From Christiangramia aestuarii (GTDB lineage: Bacteria; Bacteroidota; Bacteroidia; Flavobacteriales; Flavobacteriaceae), in NCBI RefSeq assembly GCF_009735585.1, contig NZ_VJVW01000002.1:1-64000 (forward strand): DNA of 64,000 nucleotides, read 5' to 3'. Positions within the stretch are counted from its first letter, which is position 1, and every line of letters begins with the position of its first letter. Under the pieces are notes generated by a model. That model made no database searches, was not told where the DNA came from, and saw only the letters and a program-made list of their open reading frames with translations. Of this stretch, positions 1 through 7,989 are shown one piece after another. The position numbers and the translations under genes are program-made.

Positions 1-79
1 TTCTACCTCGCCCCAAACGGCTGTTTTTATTAACTCTCAATCTGTTACTGTGAACGCTTGCTCTGTCTCAAAGCGGGTG

Positions 80-107
80 CAAATATACAACGCTTTTTCT
101 TTACCAA
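80..107 (-). promoter_or_regulatory. Leftward promoter, repeat unit 1
   Basis: On the minus strand TTG (107-105), 17 bp, then TATATTTG (87-80). This is an exact match to the Bacteroidota -33/-7 pattern. The expected start of transcription is near 73. Confidence 0.65.
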
Positions 108-212
108 CCAAAACTTTTTAATAAAATTTTTAGTTTCTTTTTAAAAGCCTCAAACCCAGTTTGATCACCCTTAAATCTTCTAAAGAACTTCGCTTCGTTT
201 CCAAAGCGGGTG

Positions 213-240
213 CAAATATAAAACGACTTTCCTTCTCCAA
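213..240 (-). promoter_or_regulatory. Leftward promoter, repeat unit 2
   Basis: Minus-strand TTG (240-238), 17 bp, TATATTTG (220-213), preceded by an AT-rich tract. An AAGTTCTTTA box follows at 190-181 and resembles a boxA antitermination sequence. Confidence 0.65.
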
Positions 241-349
241 CCAAATAAAATTCGAAAAAATTTTATTTAATTTTTAAAGCCGCATTTGTCTCGCAAGCCT
301 TATCAGCAGTACTTTCAGTGAACTTCTCGCCTCCCCTCGAAAGCGGCTG

Positions 350-377
350 CAAACATACGACGACTTTTCCCTTCCAA
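350..377 (-). promoter_or_regulatory. Leftward promoter, repeat unit 3
   Basis: Minus-strand TTG (377-375), 17 bp, TATGTTTG (357-350). An AAGTTCACTGA box lies downstream at 325-315. Confidence 0.6.
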
Positions 378-486
378 CCAAATAAAATTTGAAAAAATTT
401 TTAATCGGTTTTTAAAGCCTTCTTCGCCCCGTATTCCCTATCAGTACTCGTGTCAGTGAACTTTCGCCTTGCTCTCAAAGCGGCTG

Positions 487-518
487 CAAATATACACCAA
501 CTTCTTTCTTCCCGCCAA
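487..518 (-). promoter_or_regulatory. Leftward promoter, repeat unit 4 (degenerate -33)
   Basis: Minus-strand TATATTTG at 494-487. The TTG found here (518-516) is 21 bp away rather than 17, and the 17-bp position no longer holds TTG. This unit is therefore probably the weakest of the four. An AAGTTCACTGA box follows at 463-453. Confidence 0.5.
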
Positions 519-663
519 ACAAAATCACAGGTTTTTTTGGATAAATTTAAGAAGCACTTATAAAAGTCTGATTTTCAGAATTCCTAATTAAAATTAATTT
601 TCAGTAGCATGTATCTAAATATAATAAGGATATAATTCTAATACCTATATATGTATATATGTA

Positions 664-694
664 TTGTGCAACCAACTTCAACACCTTATCTTTG
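664..694 (+). promoter_or_regulatory. Candidate thrS promoter
   Basis: TTG (664-666), 20 bp, TATCTTTG (687-694) matches the Bacteroidota promoter pattern. Transcription would start near 700, only about 10-18 nt before the candidate thrS start codons. The stretch 546-663 is otherwise AT-rich, and I see no gene or clear structure in it. Confidence 0.5.
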
Positions 695-717
695 TGGCTT
701 CGAAAAAAATGAACACA

Positions 718-2670
718 ATGATCAAGATTACTCTGCCAGACGGAAGTATTAAAGAGTTTGAAAAAGGCAGCACCCCAATGGATGTTGCAAAAAGCATTAG
801 CGAAGGTTTAGCCAGGAACGTGATTTCGGCTAAATTCAATGACACCATAGTGGAAACTTCCACTCCTTTAAATACCGATGGCAATCTTGTACTATACACC
901 TGGAATGACGAGGAAGGAAAGAAAGCATTCTGGCATTCTACCTCTCACGTAATGGCTCAGGCAATCCAGGATCTATATCCCGGAGCAAAGCTTACTATAG
1001 GACCAGCGATTGAAAGAGGTTTCTATTATGATGTAGACTTTGGCGATCACAAGATCTCAGAAAACGACTTCAAAAAGATCGAAAACCGAATGCTGGAGAT
1101 CGCTCGCGGAAAGCACGATTTCCAAATGAGAGAGGTTTCCAAGCAGGATGCTTTAGATTTCTATAAAAAAGAGAACAACCAGTTCAAGGTTGAGCTTATC
1201 GAAAATCTTGAGGATGGTGATATTACCTTCTGCGACCACGATACCTTTACCGATCTTTGCCGTGGAGGACATATTCCGAATACCGGAGTTATCAAAGCCG
1301 TAAAACTAATGAGCGTTGCCGGCGCCTACTGGAGAGGAGACGAAAACAATCCTCAACTTACCAGGGTATACGGAATCTCCTTCCCAAAGCAAAAAGAACT
1401 GAAAGAATATCTTGAACTTTTAGAAGAAGCCAAGAAAAGAGATCATAGAAAATTAGGGAAAGAGCTTGAACTGTTCACTTTTTCCCAGAAAGTAGGACAG
1501 GGACTTCCTTTATGGCTACCTAAAGGAGCTGCATTAAGGGAAAGACTTGAGAACTTCCTTAAGAAGGCACAGAAAAAGGCCGGCTACGAAATGGTAGTAA
1601 GTCCGCATATTGGTAGCAAAGAACTATATGTAACTTCTGGGCATTACGCAAAATACGGGGAAGACAGTTTTCAGCCAATAACTACTCCTAACGAAGGTGA
1701 AGAATTTATGCTGAAACCCATGAACTGCCCTCACCATTGTGAAATGTATAATGCATCTTCATGGAGCTACCGGGACCTTCCGAAAAGATTTGCGGAATTT
1801 GGTACGGTATACAGATATGAGCAGAGTGGGGAGCTACATGGGTTGACCAGGGTTCGTGGTTTTACCCAAGATGACGCACACATCTTCTGTACCCCCGAAC
1901 AACTTGATGACGAATTCAAAAAAGTAATAGACCTTACCTTATATGTATTCTCTTCGCTAGGTTTTGAAGATTTTACCGCCCAGGTATCCTTAAGAGACCC
2001 TGAAAACAAGGAGAAATATATAGGCTCCGACGATGTTTGGGATAAAGCCGAAAATGCGATCATGAACGCGGCTAAGGAAAAAGGCCTTAACTATGTTGTT
2101 GAAACTGGTGAAGCCGCTTTCTACGGACCTAAACTTGACTTTATGGTAAAGGATGCTTTAGGCAGAAGCTGGCAGCTAGGAACCATTCAGGTGGATTACA
2201 ACCTGCCAGAAAGGTTTGACCTGACATATAAGGGAAGTGACAATGAGTCACACCGCCCGGTAATGATCCACCGAGCCCCATTTGGAAGTATGGAGCGCTT
2301 CGTGGCCATCTTACTGGAACATACCGGAGGAAATTTCCCATTATGGTTAATGCCAGAACAGGCTATCATACTCTCACTCAGCGAGAAATATGAAAAATAC
2401 TCACAAAAAGTTTTAACTTTGCTTGAAAATCACGAAATTCGCGCCCTTGTTGACAACAGGAACGAGACAATAGGTAAGAAAATTAGGGAAGCTGAAGTAA
2501 ACAAATATCCTTATATGCTTATTGTTGGAGAGCAGGAAGCTAATGATGGTACGGTTTCTGTTCGTAAACATAGCGAAGGTGATTTAGGAAGCATGAAAAT
2601 TGAAGAGTTCGCAGATTTGATTAATACAGAAATCAATAGTACCTTAAAGCCTTTTAAAACTGAAGTTTAA
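718..2670 (+). CDS. thrS: Threonyl-tRNA synthetase
   Basis: Charges tRNA-Thr with threonine in the cytoplasm. The N-terminal TGS domain begins [10 protein letters not shown]. The editing domain shows [10 protein letters not shown] and CRGGH. The class II catalytic core has the zinc-binding Cys in MNCPHH, the motif [11 protein letters not shown] and the C-terminal [13 protein letters not shown]. An anticodon-binding domain ends the protein. The length of about 650 residues is normal for the family. The frame is open back to a TTG at 664, but the family start is MIKITLP at 718; an ATG at 709 is also possible. The TTG at 664 coincides with the proposed -33 element, which argues against it as a start. 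First gene of a thrS-infC-rpmI-rplT cluster. Confidence 0.96.
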   Translation: MIKITLPDGSIKEFEKGSTPMDVAKSISEGLARNVISAKFNDTIVETSTPLNTDGNLVLYTWNDEEGKKAFWHSTSHVMAQAIQDLYPGAKLTIGPAIERGFYYDVDFGDHKISENDFKKIENRMLEIARGKHDFQMREVSKQDALDFYKKENNQFKVELIENLEDGDITFCDHDTFTDLCRGGHIPNTGVIKAVKLMSVAGAYWRGDENNPQLTRVYGISFPKQKELKEYLELLEEAKKRDHRKLGKELELFTFSQKVGQGLPLWLPKGAALRERLENFLKKAQKKAGYEMVVSPHIGSKELYVTSGHYAKYGEDSFQPITTPNEGEEFMLKPMNCPHHCEMYNASSWSYRDLPKRFAEFGTVYRYEQSGELHGLTRVRGFTQDDAHIFCTPEQLDDEFKKVIDLTLYVFSSLGFEDFTAQVSLRDPENKEKYIGSDDVWDKAENAIMNAAKEKGLNYVVETGEAAFYGPKLDFMVKDALGRSWQLGTIQVDYNLPERFDLTYKGSDNESHRPVMIHRAPFGSMERFVAILLEHTGGNFPLWLMPEQAIILSLSEKYEKYSQKVLTLLENHEIRALVDNRNETIGKKIREAEVNKYPYMLIVGEQEANDGTVSVRKHSEGDLGSMKIEEFADLINTEINSTLKPFKTEV

Positions 2671-2685
2671 TTAAAATTTTAAGCC

Positions 2686-3243
2686 ATAGCAATACGTAGA
2701 AAAAAACCGAATAGATTCGGCCGACAAAAAGAAGAACAACACCGAATCAACGAGAAGATTAAAGCAGACGAAGTACGCCTGGTTGGTGATAATGTAGAAA
2801 TGGACGTGTACCCTATAAGGAAAGCCCTTTCTATTGCTCAGGAATTAGGACTTGACCTTGTGGAGATTTCTCCTAATGCCAAGCCGCCGGTTGTAAAAGC
2901 CATGGACTACAAAAAGTTTCTTTACGAACAGAAGAAACGTGAAAAGGCCATGAAAGCTAAAGCCAGTAAGGTAGTAGTAAAAGAAATTCGTTTTGGTCCT
3001 AATACAGACGACCATGATTACGAGTTCAAAAAACGTAATGCTGAAAAATTCTTAAAGGACGGCGCAAAGCTAAAGGCTTTTGTATTTTTCAAGGGACGTT
3101 CTATCGTCTTTAAAGATAAGGGAGAGATCCTTCTTTTAAGACTGGCGCAGGATCTTGAAGAATATGGTAAGGTGGAACAGATGCCGAAGCTGGAGGGAAA
3201 AAGAATGACCATGTTCTTATCTCCAACCAAGAAAGCAAAATAA
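2686..3243 (+). CDS. infC: Translation initiation factor IF-3, probable AUA start
   Basis: Binds the 30S subunit, prevents premature 50S joining and proofreads the start codon. The first ATG (2800) would delete part of the conserved N-terminal domain. The same frame extends upstream as [14 protein letters not shown], then [20 protein letters not shown], which matches the start of Bacteroidota IF-3. It is closed by an in-frame TAA at 2680-2682. No ATG, GTG or TTG lies in that extension, so the start must be a non-standard codon, most likely ATA at 2686 (a second ATA is at 2692). IF-3 genes elsewhere also use rare starts (AUU in E. coli), which allows autoregulation. The product would be 185 residues, normal for the family. 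The gene lies 15 nt after thrS. Confidence 0.9.
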   Translation: MAIRRKKPNRFGRQKEEQHRINEKIKADEVRLVGDNVEMDVYPIRKALSIAQELGLDLVEISPNAKPPVVKAMDYKKFLYEQKKREKAMKAKASKVVVKEIRFGPNTDDHDYEFKKRNAEKFLKDGAKLKAFVFFKGRSIVFKDKGEILLLRLAQDLEEYGKVEQMPKLEGKRMTMFLSPTKKAK

Positions 3244-3247
3244 GACC

Positions 3248-3284
3248 CCGGTGCTGAACTGCAGACGTATGTTCTTCCTACCGG
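3248..3284 (+). promoter_or_regulatory. Weak hairpin in the infC-rpmI gap
   Basis: CCGGT at 3248-3252 can pair with ACCGG at 3280-3284 around a 27-nt loop. The gap of 85 nt before rpmI is long for this operon. A leader structure for ribosomal-protein feedback is possible but unproven. Confidence 0.25.
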
Positions 3285-3328
3285 AGATTCAAAAAGAATA
3301 AGAGAGTTAATTATAAAAAAGGACAGCA

Positions 3329-3526
3329 ATGCCTAAGATGAAAACGAAATCCAGTGCCAAGAAGCGTTTTAAGCTAACCGGAACTGGTAAAATCAAAAGA
3401 AAGCACGCGTTTAAGAGTCATATCTTAACAAAGAAATCTAAGAAACGTAAGCTAGCCTTAACTCACAGTACTTTGGTACATGATGCAGATAAGGAAAATG
3501 TCAAACTTCAATTACGTTTAAAGTAA
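3329..3526 (+). CDS. rpmI: 50S ribosomal protein L35
   Basis: Small basic protein of the large ribosomal subunit. The 65 residues match the family length. The N-terminus [20 protein letters not shown] is the typical L35 signature, followed by KRKHAFKSH. It lies between infC and rplT, the standard order, and AGGACAGCA just upstream of the ATG may serve as ribosome binding site. Confidence 0.97.
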   Translation: MPKMKTKSSAKKRFKLTGTGKIKRKHAFKSHILTKKSKKRKLALTHSTLVHDADKENVKLQLRLK

Positions 3527-3582
3527 ATTGAAGCTCTTGAGGTTTAATTAATTATTTAACCATGGAGTTGGGCCAATAAAAG

Positions 3583-3614
3583 AATTCAAAATTCAGAATT
3601 TAAAATTTTGAATT
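3583..3614. promoter_or_regulatory. 11-bp perfect inverted repeat before rplT
   Basis: AATTCAAAATT (3583-3593) and AATTTTGAATT (3604-3614) form a perfect stem with a 10-nt loop. Flanking CCAATAA and TTATTGG extend the symmetry. It lies in the 120-nt rpmI-rplT gap. A candidate RNA structure for L20-linked control or processing; it lacks the GC-rich stem and T-run of a terminator. Confidence 0.45.
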
Positions 3615-3646
3615 ATTGGATCGCCTGCTACAAAAAAAAGTAAAAT

Positions 3647-3991
3647 ATGCCAAGATCAGTAAACTCAGTTGCCAAAAGGGCACGAAGAAAAAAAGTTTTA
3701 AAGCAAGCAAAAGGATATTTCGGACGTCGTAAAAACGTTTGGACTGTTGCTAAAAACGCGGTTGACAAGGCTATGCTTTATGCATACAGAGACCGTAAAG
3801 CCAAGAAACGTAACTTCCGTTCTTTATGGATTATGCGTATTAACGCTGCTGCCAGACAAGAAGGATTATCTTATTCTCAATTCATGGGGAAACTTAAAGC
3901 CAGTGAAATTGGATTGAACCGTAAGGTTCTTGCCGATTTGGCGATGAACAACCCAGAGGCTTTTAAAGCAATTGTAGAAAAAGTAAAATAA
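3647..3991 (+). CDS. rplT: 50S ribosomal protein L20
   Basis: Assembly-initiating protein of the large subunit, binding 23S rRNA through a long basic N-terminal extension. The 114 residues fit the family. It shows [19 protein letters not shown] and the globular part with [17 protein letters not shown]. Last gene of the translation cluster, followed by a strong terminator. L20 represses its own operon in other bacteria, and the dyad upstream may be related. Confidence 0.97.
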   Translation: MPRSVNSVAKRARRKKVLKQAKGYFGRRKNVWTVAKNAVDKAMLYAYRDRKAKKRNFRSLWIMRINAAARQEGLSYSQFMGKLKASEIGLNRKVLADLAMNNPEAFKAIVEKVK

Positions 3992-4010
3992 AACGATTAC
4001 ACTCTCTTAT

Positions 4011-4043
4011 AAAAATCCGGTTCTTTTAGAGCCGGATTTTTTT
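4011..4043. terminator. Bidirectional terminator between rplT and the antiporter gene
   Basis: AAAATCCGG and CCGGATTTT arms surround an 11-nt loop, with a run of T on the plus strand and of A on the left side. It can end transcription from both converging genes. Confidence 0.85.
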
Positions 4044-4045
4044 AT

Positions 4046-6205
4046 TCATCTTTCAGCCTTACCAAAACCTAGGGATACCTGCCGGAATATCTCATCCAGT
4101 TTTTGAACCGGTTCTATTACCGAGGCATTCATCAGGTTATTCCTTCCTTCAGATAATGACCTTTCATTAAATAAATACACCAGGATAAAGCTATTTTCCC
4201 TGAGCCTGTCATTGAGGATCTGCGTAAGGCGCTGAGTATTTAAACCTGCCCTAAACTGTTTACTACTCTTCTGAACCAGGATCAAATTATCTGCTGGCCT
4301 AAGCTCTGCCACCAGGTTTTCAAAATTACCCTGATCATCGATCGAGTCCTTACCTAGCAATTTTCCCTCTATGGGATGATCCCTATACACTTTCCGCAAG
4401 ATTTGCAGGCTTTTTTCTGAAGCATATATAACCACTTCCTTACCCGAATTCCGGCCCAATTGCCAGATCTTCCTTATTGCTGAAGGAAAACCAGGCTCCT
4501 CTTCTACCCCGTCCTGAAGGAAGACCAGATGTCTTTTCAGAGTATTCAACGGCTGAAAAGACTTATAGATATAGGTATTGGCGCGAGACCTGCTTAAAAC
4601 CCCTTCGGTCAATTTGCCCAAAAAAGAATCAGATAATTTTTCACGAACATGCAGACCCAGGAGAATATCGGTTACCCGGTTCTCACGAATAGCTCCAAGA
4701 ATACCATTGGTAAAACTGGAATCATATCTCAAAATTCTGTCCAGATCGTGCCCACTTGCAATGGCGATCTCAGAAGCATGATTCAAGAGATCCTGGGAAT
4801 ATTTCTTCTCGGCTTCATCTTCGGTTTCATTGTTCAGAATATTTAAGGCATATAAGGGAGAGCCGGAATTGGATCTCATCAAAATTGCCAGGTTAACCAG
4901 TTCTTCTACATTATTTCGGTTCTTCAGCGAGATCATGATGCTTTCCTGAACTCCAGATCTTTCGGTATCGTAACTTTCAAGCTTAGACAAGAGTATCGCC
5001 TTACCCCCTTTTGCAGCCGAAAAGGTCGCGATTGTACAGGTAAACAAGATCATTAGAATTGTTCCGTTAAGCACGCTTTCGTCAAGAAGGCGGATGGGAT
5101 CGCCATTTGGTGCCTCGCCCATAATGATATTATACCCGATCAATACAGCAGCCAGGGTAGCCGCAGCCTGGGCGTTGCTCAGGCCAAAGATGACCTCGGC
5201 TTCAGGCCTGGTGAAATTGAAGGTTTTCTGGGTGATTTTCGCCGCAAGATATTTTGAAGAAGTGGCAATAAGGATCATGACCCCACCCACCTTTAAGGTC
5301 TCAAAACTTTCGAAGAACAATTGATAATCTATTAGCATCCCGATCCCTATCAGGAAAAAAGGTATAAAAATGGCATTGCCAACAAACTCCACCCGGTTCA
5401 TCAATGCGGAGTTTCTTGGAATAAGCCGGTTCAGGGAAAGTCCAGCCAGGAAGGCTCCTATAATTCCCTCTACCCCGGCAATTTCAGCAAGGAAAGCAGC
5501 CAGGAAAACCATGGCCAGCACAAAAATGTACTGGGCCACACTATCTTCAACATTCCGGAAGAACCAGCGACCCAAAAACGGAAAACCAAAAAGCACTACA
5601 AAACCAAATAACAATACTTTTACCGAAAGCAGAAGCCAGAACAAAGAGTCAACCTCGCCTCTCGTCATCCCTACTATAACTGCAAGAACAAGCAAGGCCA
5701 GAGTGTCTGTGATTATAGTACCTCCTACAGTAATATTAACGGCAATATTACGGGCAATGCCCAGTTTTCTGATAATTGGATAGGCAATCAAAGTGTGGGA
5801 AGCGAACATACTAGCCAGCAACACCGAAGTGATCAGGGAAAATTTCAGGATATAGAGCCCTCCTATAATTCCGAGTAGCATGGGAATGCTAAAGGTATAG
5901 AGACCAAAAACAATACTTTTGAAGCGGTGTTTTTTAAAATCACCCATATCAACCTCCAGTCCTGCCAGGAACATGATATATAACAAACCGGCAGTACCGG
6001 ATAAAATGATGCCACTATCCCTTTCCAATAAGTTTAGAGCATGAGGACCAATGATCGCACCTGCAAGGATCAAACCTAGAATCGAAGGGATCCTTATGCG
6101 GTTGAACAGCACGGGAACCACCAGGATGATCAAAAGTATAATGAGGAATTTCAAGACCGGGTTGGCCAGTGGCAGCGAAAAATCTATACTAAGCAACACT
6201 AGCAT
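4046..6205 (-). CDS. CPA2-type cation/proton antiporter with C-terminal stress-like domain
   Basis: Inner-membrane exchanger of the monovalent cation:proton antiporter-2 family. Residues 1-400 form roughly a dozen hydrophobic segments with the family features GLILAGAIIGP (44-54) and FLAGLEVD (79-86). A Thr-Asp pair (166-167) stands where electrogenic members carry Asp-Asp, as in the Kef-type group. The cytoplasmic part (about 425-719) is soluble and resembles tandem universal-stress-protein folds. The cation (Na+ or K+) cannot be told from sequence. It converges on rplT across the shared terminator; the next gene on its strand ends 23 nt upstream. Confidence 0.85.
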   Translation of the reverse strand: MLVLLSIDFSLPLANPVLKFLIILLIILVVPVLFNRIRIPSILGLILAGAIIGPHALNLLERDSGIILSGTAGLLYIMFLAGLEVDMGDFKKHRFKSIVFGLYTFSIPMLLGIIGGLYILKFSLITSVLLASMFASHTLIAYPIIRKLGIARNIAVNITVGGTIITDTLALLVLAVIVGMTRGEVDSLFWLLLSVKVLLFGFVVLFGFPFLGRWFFRNVEDSVAQYIFVLAMVFLAAFLAEIAGVEGIIGAFLAGLSLNRLIPRNSALMNRVEFVGNAIFIPFFLIGIGMLIDYQLFFESFETLKVGGVMILIATSSKYLAAKITQKTFNFTRPEAEVIFGLSNAQAAATLAAVLIGYNIIMGEAPNGDPIRLLDESVLNGTILMILFTCTIATFSAAKGGKAILLSKLESYDTERSGVQESIMISLKNRNNVEELVNLAILMRSNSGSPLYALNILNNETEDEAEKKYSQDLLNHASEIAIASGHDLDRILRYDSSFTNGILGAIRENRVTDILLGLHVREKLSDSFLGKLTEGVLSRSRANTYIYKSFQPLNTLKRHLVFLQDGVEEEPGFPSAIRKIWQLGRNSGKEVVIYASEKSLQILRKVYRDHPIEGKLLGKDSIDDQGNFENLVAELRPADNLILVQKSSKQFRAGLNTQRLTQILNDRLRENSFILVYLFNERSLSEGRNNLMNASVIEPVQKLDEIFRQVSLGFGKAER

Positions 6206-6228
6206 TTGTGAGTTTATTTGTTAGTTCT

Positions 6229-6660
6229 TCAGCTCGAACCAGAACCCATAGCCGTAAGCACTAATTTCCTTGGACCTCCGTGATCCCTGAATTCGCACAG
6301 GTAAATTCCCTGCCAGGTTCCAAGATTTAGTTTACCCTTACTAATAGGGAGCTGCAATGAAAATCCGGTTAAAACACTTTTTATATGAGCCGGCATATCA
6401 TCTGATCCCTCCAAGGTATGTTTATAATATGGCTGGTCTTCGGGAACCATGACATTAAAATGACTTTCAAAATCCTCACGAACCGTTGGATCAGCATTTT
6501 CGTTTATGGCAATTCCCGCAGAAGTATGCTTAATAAAGATATGTAAAATTCCTATCCCGATATCGGCGACCTCCGGAAATTGAGACATCACTTCTTCGGT
6601 TATTAAATGAAAGCCGCGCTTCCTGGCTTTTAATTGAATTTCTTTCTGATAGGAAATCAT
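6229..6660 (-). CDS. YjbQ/UPF0047 family protein
   Basis: Small (143 residues) cytoplasmic protein of the YjbQ family; some members have weak thiamine-phosphate synthase activity, but the physiological role is not settled. Family marks are HTSAGIAINENADPTVREDF near residue 46, a His at HTLEGSDDMPAH, and GTWQGIYLCEFRDHGGPRK near the end. The length is typical. It lies 5 nt downstream of the secreted amidotransferase-like gene on the same strand, so the two are probably co-transcribed. Confidence 0.88.
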   Translation of the reverse strand: MISYQKEIQLKARKRGFHLITEEVMSQFPEVADIGIGILHIFIKHTSAGIAINENADPTVREDFESHFNVMVPEDQPYYKHTLEGSDDMPAHIKSVLTGFSLQLPISKGKLNLGTWQGIYLCEFRDHGGPRKLVLTAMGSGSS

Positions 6661-6665
6661 GTGGG

Positions 6666-7925
6666 TCAGGTCTTTTGCTCTTTCTTTTTTGCCGCTGGGA
6701 ATAAAACGTTGTTCAGAATAAGTCTGTAACCCGGAGAATTTGGATGCAGTTCCAGTTCTGTTTTCGGATCCCCTACCCTATGCTGGTAATCTTCGGGGTC
6801 ATGGCCACCGTAAAAGGTAAAAAACCCCTTTCCCTTAATTCCGTGGATATACCTCGCCTCGCCGTTCAGCTTGCTTTCTCCCATGATAAGCACGCCGGGT
6901 TTAACTGTTTCGGGGTCGTAACTGGTAGTTTGGCCCATAAAGCCTTTTACCAGCCGGGTATGATTTTGTGTGAGCATGGTAGGAACCACGTCCCATTTGG
7001 CTGAATAATCCATCAGGGTGAAATAATCGCTTTCCTTCTGGATCTGTCGTTTTGCCGTCATATCGATACTGGAAAACTCGTAGACCAGTGGACTTCTTTC
7101 TAATTCGAAATTGGTAAAGGCAAAGGTCTTATTGAAATCTATCTTAGCCTGGTAACCCGGTTCGCTGGGATCGCCATCGAACATGGCTTCAGCAATATCT
7201 ACTCCTTCGGCGGCAAGAGCTATATCAAAACTGTCGGTAGCACTGCACATGGCGAACATAAATCCACCACCAATAACATAATCACGAATCTTTAAGGCGA
7301 CAGCCAGTTTTTCTTCAGAAACCTTGGAATAACCAAGTTCTGAAGCCAGTTCTTCGGCCTCCTTTTTTTCCTGGATATACCATGGAGCGGTTCTGAATGC
7401 ACGGTAAAACTTTCCGTACTGCCCGGTAAAATCTTCGTGATGCAGATGCAACCAGTCATATAGCAGGAGAGCATCGTTCAGGACTTCCTTATCATAGATG
7501 GTCTTATAAGGGATCTCGGCATAAGTGAGCGCCATGGTAACGGCATCATCCCAGGGCTTATTCCCCGTGGGACTATACACCGCGATCTTCGGCGCTTTTT
7601 CCAGGGTGACCGATTCCATGTTTTTCGATGGACTACTTATCTCTTCCAGGATACTTACCGCCATATTATCGCTGATCACTTCAAAATCTACTCCCCTTAT
7701 CTGGCATTCTTTCCGAAGCGCTTCAGAATCTGAAATCAGAAAAGACCCTCCGCGGTAATTAAGGAGCCAGTTAACGCCTAGTTGATTCTCCAGGGAATAA
7801 TAAACGATCCCGTAAGCTTTAAGATGATTACCCTGGGAATCTGCATCCATGGGAATAAGAATCTTGGACGCCGACATTTGAAGGCTGAGAAGCATAAAAA
7901 AAGAAAGCAGCAAGACCTTCTTCAA
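6666..7925 (-). CDS. Secreted amidotransferase-like protein (often labelled asparagine synthetase B)
   Basis: Homologues in this phylum are commonly named asparagine synthetase B. However, this protein has neither the N-terminal Cys glutaminase nor the SGGxDS pyrophosphatase loop of that enzyme. It does contain a class I amidotransferase-like elbow, GGGFMFAMCSATD (Cys about 227), plus LHLHHEDFTG and GGHDPEDYQH. The frame is open to an ATG at 8021, but that start would overlap dnaB by 32 nt. The TTG at 7925 gives a signal peptide (KKVLLLSFFMLLSLQMSA), so I prefer it. The product is therefore probably periplasmic or surface exposed. Function unknown; start uncertain. Confidence 0.7.
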   Translation of the reverse strand: MKKVLLLSFFMLLSLQMSASKILIPMDADSQGNHLKAYGIVYYSLENQLGVNWLLNYRGGSFLISDSEALRKECQIRGVDFEVISDNMAVSILEEISSPSKNMESVTLEKAPKIAVYSPTGNKPWDDAVTMALTYAEIPYKTIYDKEVLNDALLLYDWLHLHHEDFTGQYGKFYRAFRTAPWYIQEKKEAEELASELGYSKVSEEKLAVALKIRDYVIGGGFMFAMCSATDSFDIALAAEGVDIAEAMFDGDPSEPGYQAKIDFNKTFAFTNFELERSPLVYEFSSIDMTAKRQIQKESDYFTLMDYSAKWDVVPTMLTQNHTRLVKGFMGQTTSYDPETVKPGVLIMGESKLNGEARYIHGIKGKGFFTFYGGHDPEDYQHRVGDPKTELELHPNSPGYRLILNNVLFPAAKKKEQKT

Positions 7926-7989
7926 GAGCTTGCTGCTTTTAATATTTTGAGATATAGAACCTTCCTTAGCTAAGCATAGCTTGATCGCA

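Larger units (their letters stand above)
1..545. repeat. Array of four ~135-bp tandem units with leftward promoters
   Basis: A core AAAGCGG(G/C)TGCAAAnATA recurs at 70, 203, 340 and 477, so the period is 133-137 bp. To the right of each core lie a pyrimidine-rich stretch, a CCAACC/CCAAAC element and an A/T tract. To the left lie GTGAACTT or AAAGAACTT elements. Read on the minus strand, each unit is: AT-rich tract, TTG, 17 bp (21 in the last), TAnnTTTG, then an AGTTCACTGA- or AAGTTCTTTA-like box. This looks like a stack of promoters with UP-like elements and possible boxA-like antitermination sequences firing leftward, as expected upstream of an rRNA operon. No coding potential is visible. The repeat is seen directly; the rRNA link is inference. 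Confidence 0.7.

Noticed and set aside
1-545. CRISPR array
   Set aside because: Units are about 135 bp long with diverging interiors and contain promoter motifs; there are no short identical repeats with unique spacers and no cas genes.
2800-3243. infC as a short gene from the first ATG
   Set aside because: Would remove conserved N-terminal residues that are encoded in frame directly upstream.
5370-5783. 137-residue plus-strand open frame
   Set aside because: Antisense to the membrane domain of the antiporter; composition reflects the reversed hydrophobic codons.
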